The translations under genes were made by a program, and so were the position numbers. Below the pieces are notes generated by a model. That model made no database searches and was not told the DNA's origin. It saw only the letters and a program-made list of their open reading frames with translations. Positions 62,899 to 64,000 of a DNA stretch of 64,000 nucleotides are shown here, piece after piece (the first letter of the stretch is position 1; each line of letters begins with the position of its first letter). The DNA lies in NCBI RefSeq assembly GCF_000282615.1, contig NZ_AKIY01000008.1:1-64000 (forward strand), written 5' to 3'. The DNA comes from Bradyrhizobium sp. YR681. GTDB lineage: Bacteria > Pseudomonadota > Alphaproteobacteria > Rhizobiales > Xanthobacteraceae.

Positions 62899-63810
62899 TC
62901 AACCCTTCGTCGCGCCGGCGGTCAGGCCGGCAATGTAATAGTCCATCAGGAAGGCGTAGATGATCAGCGGCGGCGCTGCGCCAAGCAGCGCGCCGGTCAT
63001 GATCTGACCCCAGTTGAAGACGTCGCCCTTGATCAGCGTGGTGGTGATGCCGACCGGCAGCACCAGCTGGTCGATCGATGTCGTGAACACCAGCGGATAG
63101 AGGAACTGCGCCCAGGACACCGTGAAGGCGAAGATGGTCGCGGCGATCAGCCCGGGCAGGGCCACGGGAATGAAGATCCGCGTCAGGGTCTGGAGCCAGG
63201 AGGCGCCGTCGATCAGGGCGGCCTCGTCGAGCTCCTTCGGGATCGAGGCGAAATAGCCGATCATGATCCAGGTGCAGAACGGCACCGTCAGGGTCGGATA
63301 GATGAACACCAGCACGTACCAGCGGTTGAGCAGGGTGATGCCGGTGAACTCCTGGACGACAGCGAGCATCTTGAACAGCGGAATGAACAGAAGGCTGTCC
63401 GGGATGAGATAGGTCAGGAACACGCCGGTCGCGAGCGTGGCGGAGCCCCAGAATTTCATCCGCGCCAGCGCGAACGCCGCGGGGATGCTGATCAGCATCG
63501 TGACGATCACCACGGTGATCGAGATCATCGCCGAATTCCAGAAGAACCGCAAAAACTGGTTCGAGGTCAGGAGCTCGACATAGTTCGCCAGGGTGGGGTG
63601 AAACACCCACCATGGATTGGTCGCCGCCGAAATCTCCGCGCTGCTCTTGAGCGAGGTGATCAGCATGTAGACCGGCGGGGTCAGGAAGAAGATCGCGAAC
63701 AGCACCAGGAAGAAATAGGACCAGCGCAGCGCCCAGGTGCGGTCGCGGCTCATGCTGCCGAGTTTGACCTTGCGGCTCGGTCCTGCCTTGTCGATTGCCA
63801 GCGTGCTCAT
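62899..63810 (-). CDS. Sugar ABC transporter permease (MalG/UgpE type)
   Basis: 303 residues, six helices. FFLVLFAIFFLTPPVYMLITSLKSSAEI is the typical N-terminus. The EAA loop is ELDEAALIDGASWLQTLTRIFIPVALPGLIAATIFAFTVSW. The ATG overlaps the upstream permease stop as TGATG, so the two permeases are translated together. The cluster fits polyol, glycerol-3-phosphate or disaccharide uptake. Confidence 0.95.
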   Translation of the reverse strand: MSTLAIDKAGPSRKVKLGSMSRDRTWALRWSYFFLVLFAIFFLTPPVYMLITSLKSSAEISAATNPWWVFHPTLANYVELLTSNQFLRFFWNSAMISITVVIVTMLISIPAAFALARMKFWGSATLATGVFLTYLIPDSLLFIPLFKMLAVVQEFTGITLLNRWYVLVFIYPTLTVPFCTWIMIGYFASIPKELDEAALIDGASWLQTLTRIFIPVALPGLIAATIFAFTVSWAQFLYPLVFTTSIDQLVLPVGITTTLIKGDVFNWGQIMTGALLGAAPPLIIYAFLMDYYIAGLTAGATKG

Positions 63811-64000
63811 CAGGCTTCGTTCCCGCGTTTGTTGACATCCCGCAGGATGAAGACCGCTGCGACGGCGAGGATCGGCACCATGAACAGCGAGACGCAGGCG
63901 CCGAGCGGAATGTCGCTGCTCTGGATGCCGACCTGGAACGCCCAGGTGGCGAACAGATGCGTCTGGTCGAGCGGACCGCCCGAGGTGAGAATGCGCACGA
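63810..64000 (-). CDS. Sugar ABC transporter permease (MalF/UgpA type), 5' part outside window
   Basis: Only the last ~63 residues are present: ILTSGGPLDQTHLFATWAFQVGIQSSDIPLGACVSLFMVPILAVAAVFILRDVNKRGNEA. The GGP...T motif and final helix followed by a short basic tail match the first permease of CUT1 systems. The gene continues past base 64000, where the binding protein is expected further upstream. Confidence 0.88.
   Translation of the reverse strand, partial: VRILTSGGPLDQTHLFATWAFQVGIQSSDIPLGACVSLFMVPILAVAAVFILRDVNKRGNEA

Overview
The window reads as a stretch of chromosome from a Bradyrhizobium-like alphaproteobacterium (Rhizobiales, Nitrobacteraceae). The DNA is GC-rich and gene-dense. 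Pointers to this group are phosphatidylcholine synthase, NasS-NasT nitrate regulation, an IalB-type secreted protein, HspQ, RimO, and several families of short palindromic repeats at gene ends. The assignment is inferred from gene content, not from a marker tree. No rRNA, tRNA, CRISPR array, insertion sequence or prophage was recognised.

Layout. 1-12.9 kb is housekeeping: the 3' part of glmS, a DUF502 membrane protein, two NAD(P)-dependent reductases, recG, a prfH-rtcB ribosome-rescue/RNA-repair pair, sdhE and mfd. 13-18.2 kb is a small redox cluster around a LysR regulator (tandem-CMD protein, monooxygenase, Tat cupin, aldo/keto reductase, SDR, SDR remnant); a 19-bp dyad occurs both beside lysR and upstream of the CMD gene. 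18.2-25.5 kb holds a degenerate GGDEF protein, a degenerate acyl-CoA-ligase-like protein, a peptide-binding protein, IalB, HspQ and an AEC transporter. 25.5-32.4 kb is a catabolic cluster: a double-HTH GntR regulator diverges from an amino-acid-type ABC importer (binding-protein gene frameshifted), an M20 hydrolase, an enolase-superfamily enzyme and a creatinase-like M24 protein. 32.5-42.5 kb holds a UbiH-type monooxygenase, pcs, terC, a quinone oxidoreductase, an acetylornithine-type aminotransferase, a TPR protein, a MerR-CMD pair and rimO.

42.7-48.9 kb is nitrate/nitrite assimilation: nasT-nasS, a sigma-54 type promoter, nirA and an Fe-S/flavin reductase. 49-55.9 kb has a 50-residue membrane protein, the 5-oxoprolinase genes pxpB-pxpC-pxpA, an RraA-like/cupin pair and a glycosyltransferase. 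55.9-60.7 kb has a DUF2147 protein, a PheC-like periplasmic dehydratase and a three-gene islet of unknown function that includes a HEPN-like protein. The right edge is a MalK/UgpC-type sugar or polyol ABC operon with a hydroxyacid dehydrogenase, running off the window.

The most interesting signal is upstream of the aminotransferase at 36429-37619. It comprises a TTGACA promoter, a probably leaderless 31-codon reading frame with 13 Arg codons ending in five consecutive Arg codons, and an 11-bp GC-rich hairpin, with mutually exclusive alternative pairings. This is the layout of a ribosome-mediated attenuator, apparently responding to arginine, in front of an arginine-pathway-type gene.
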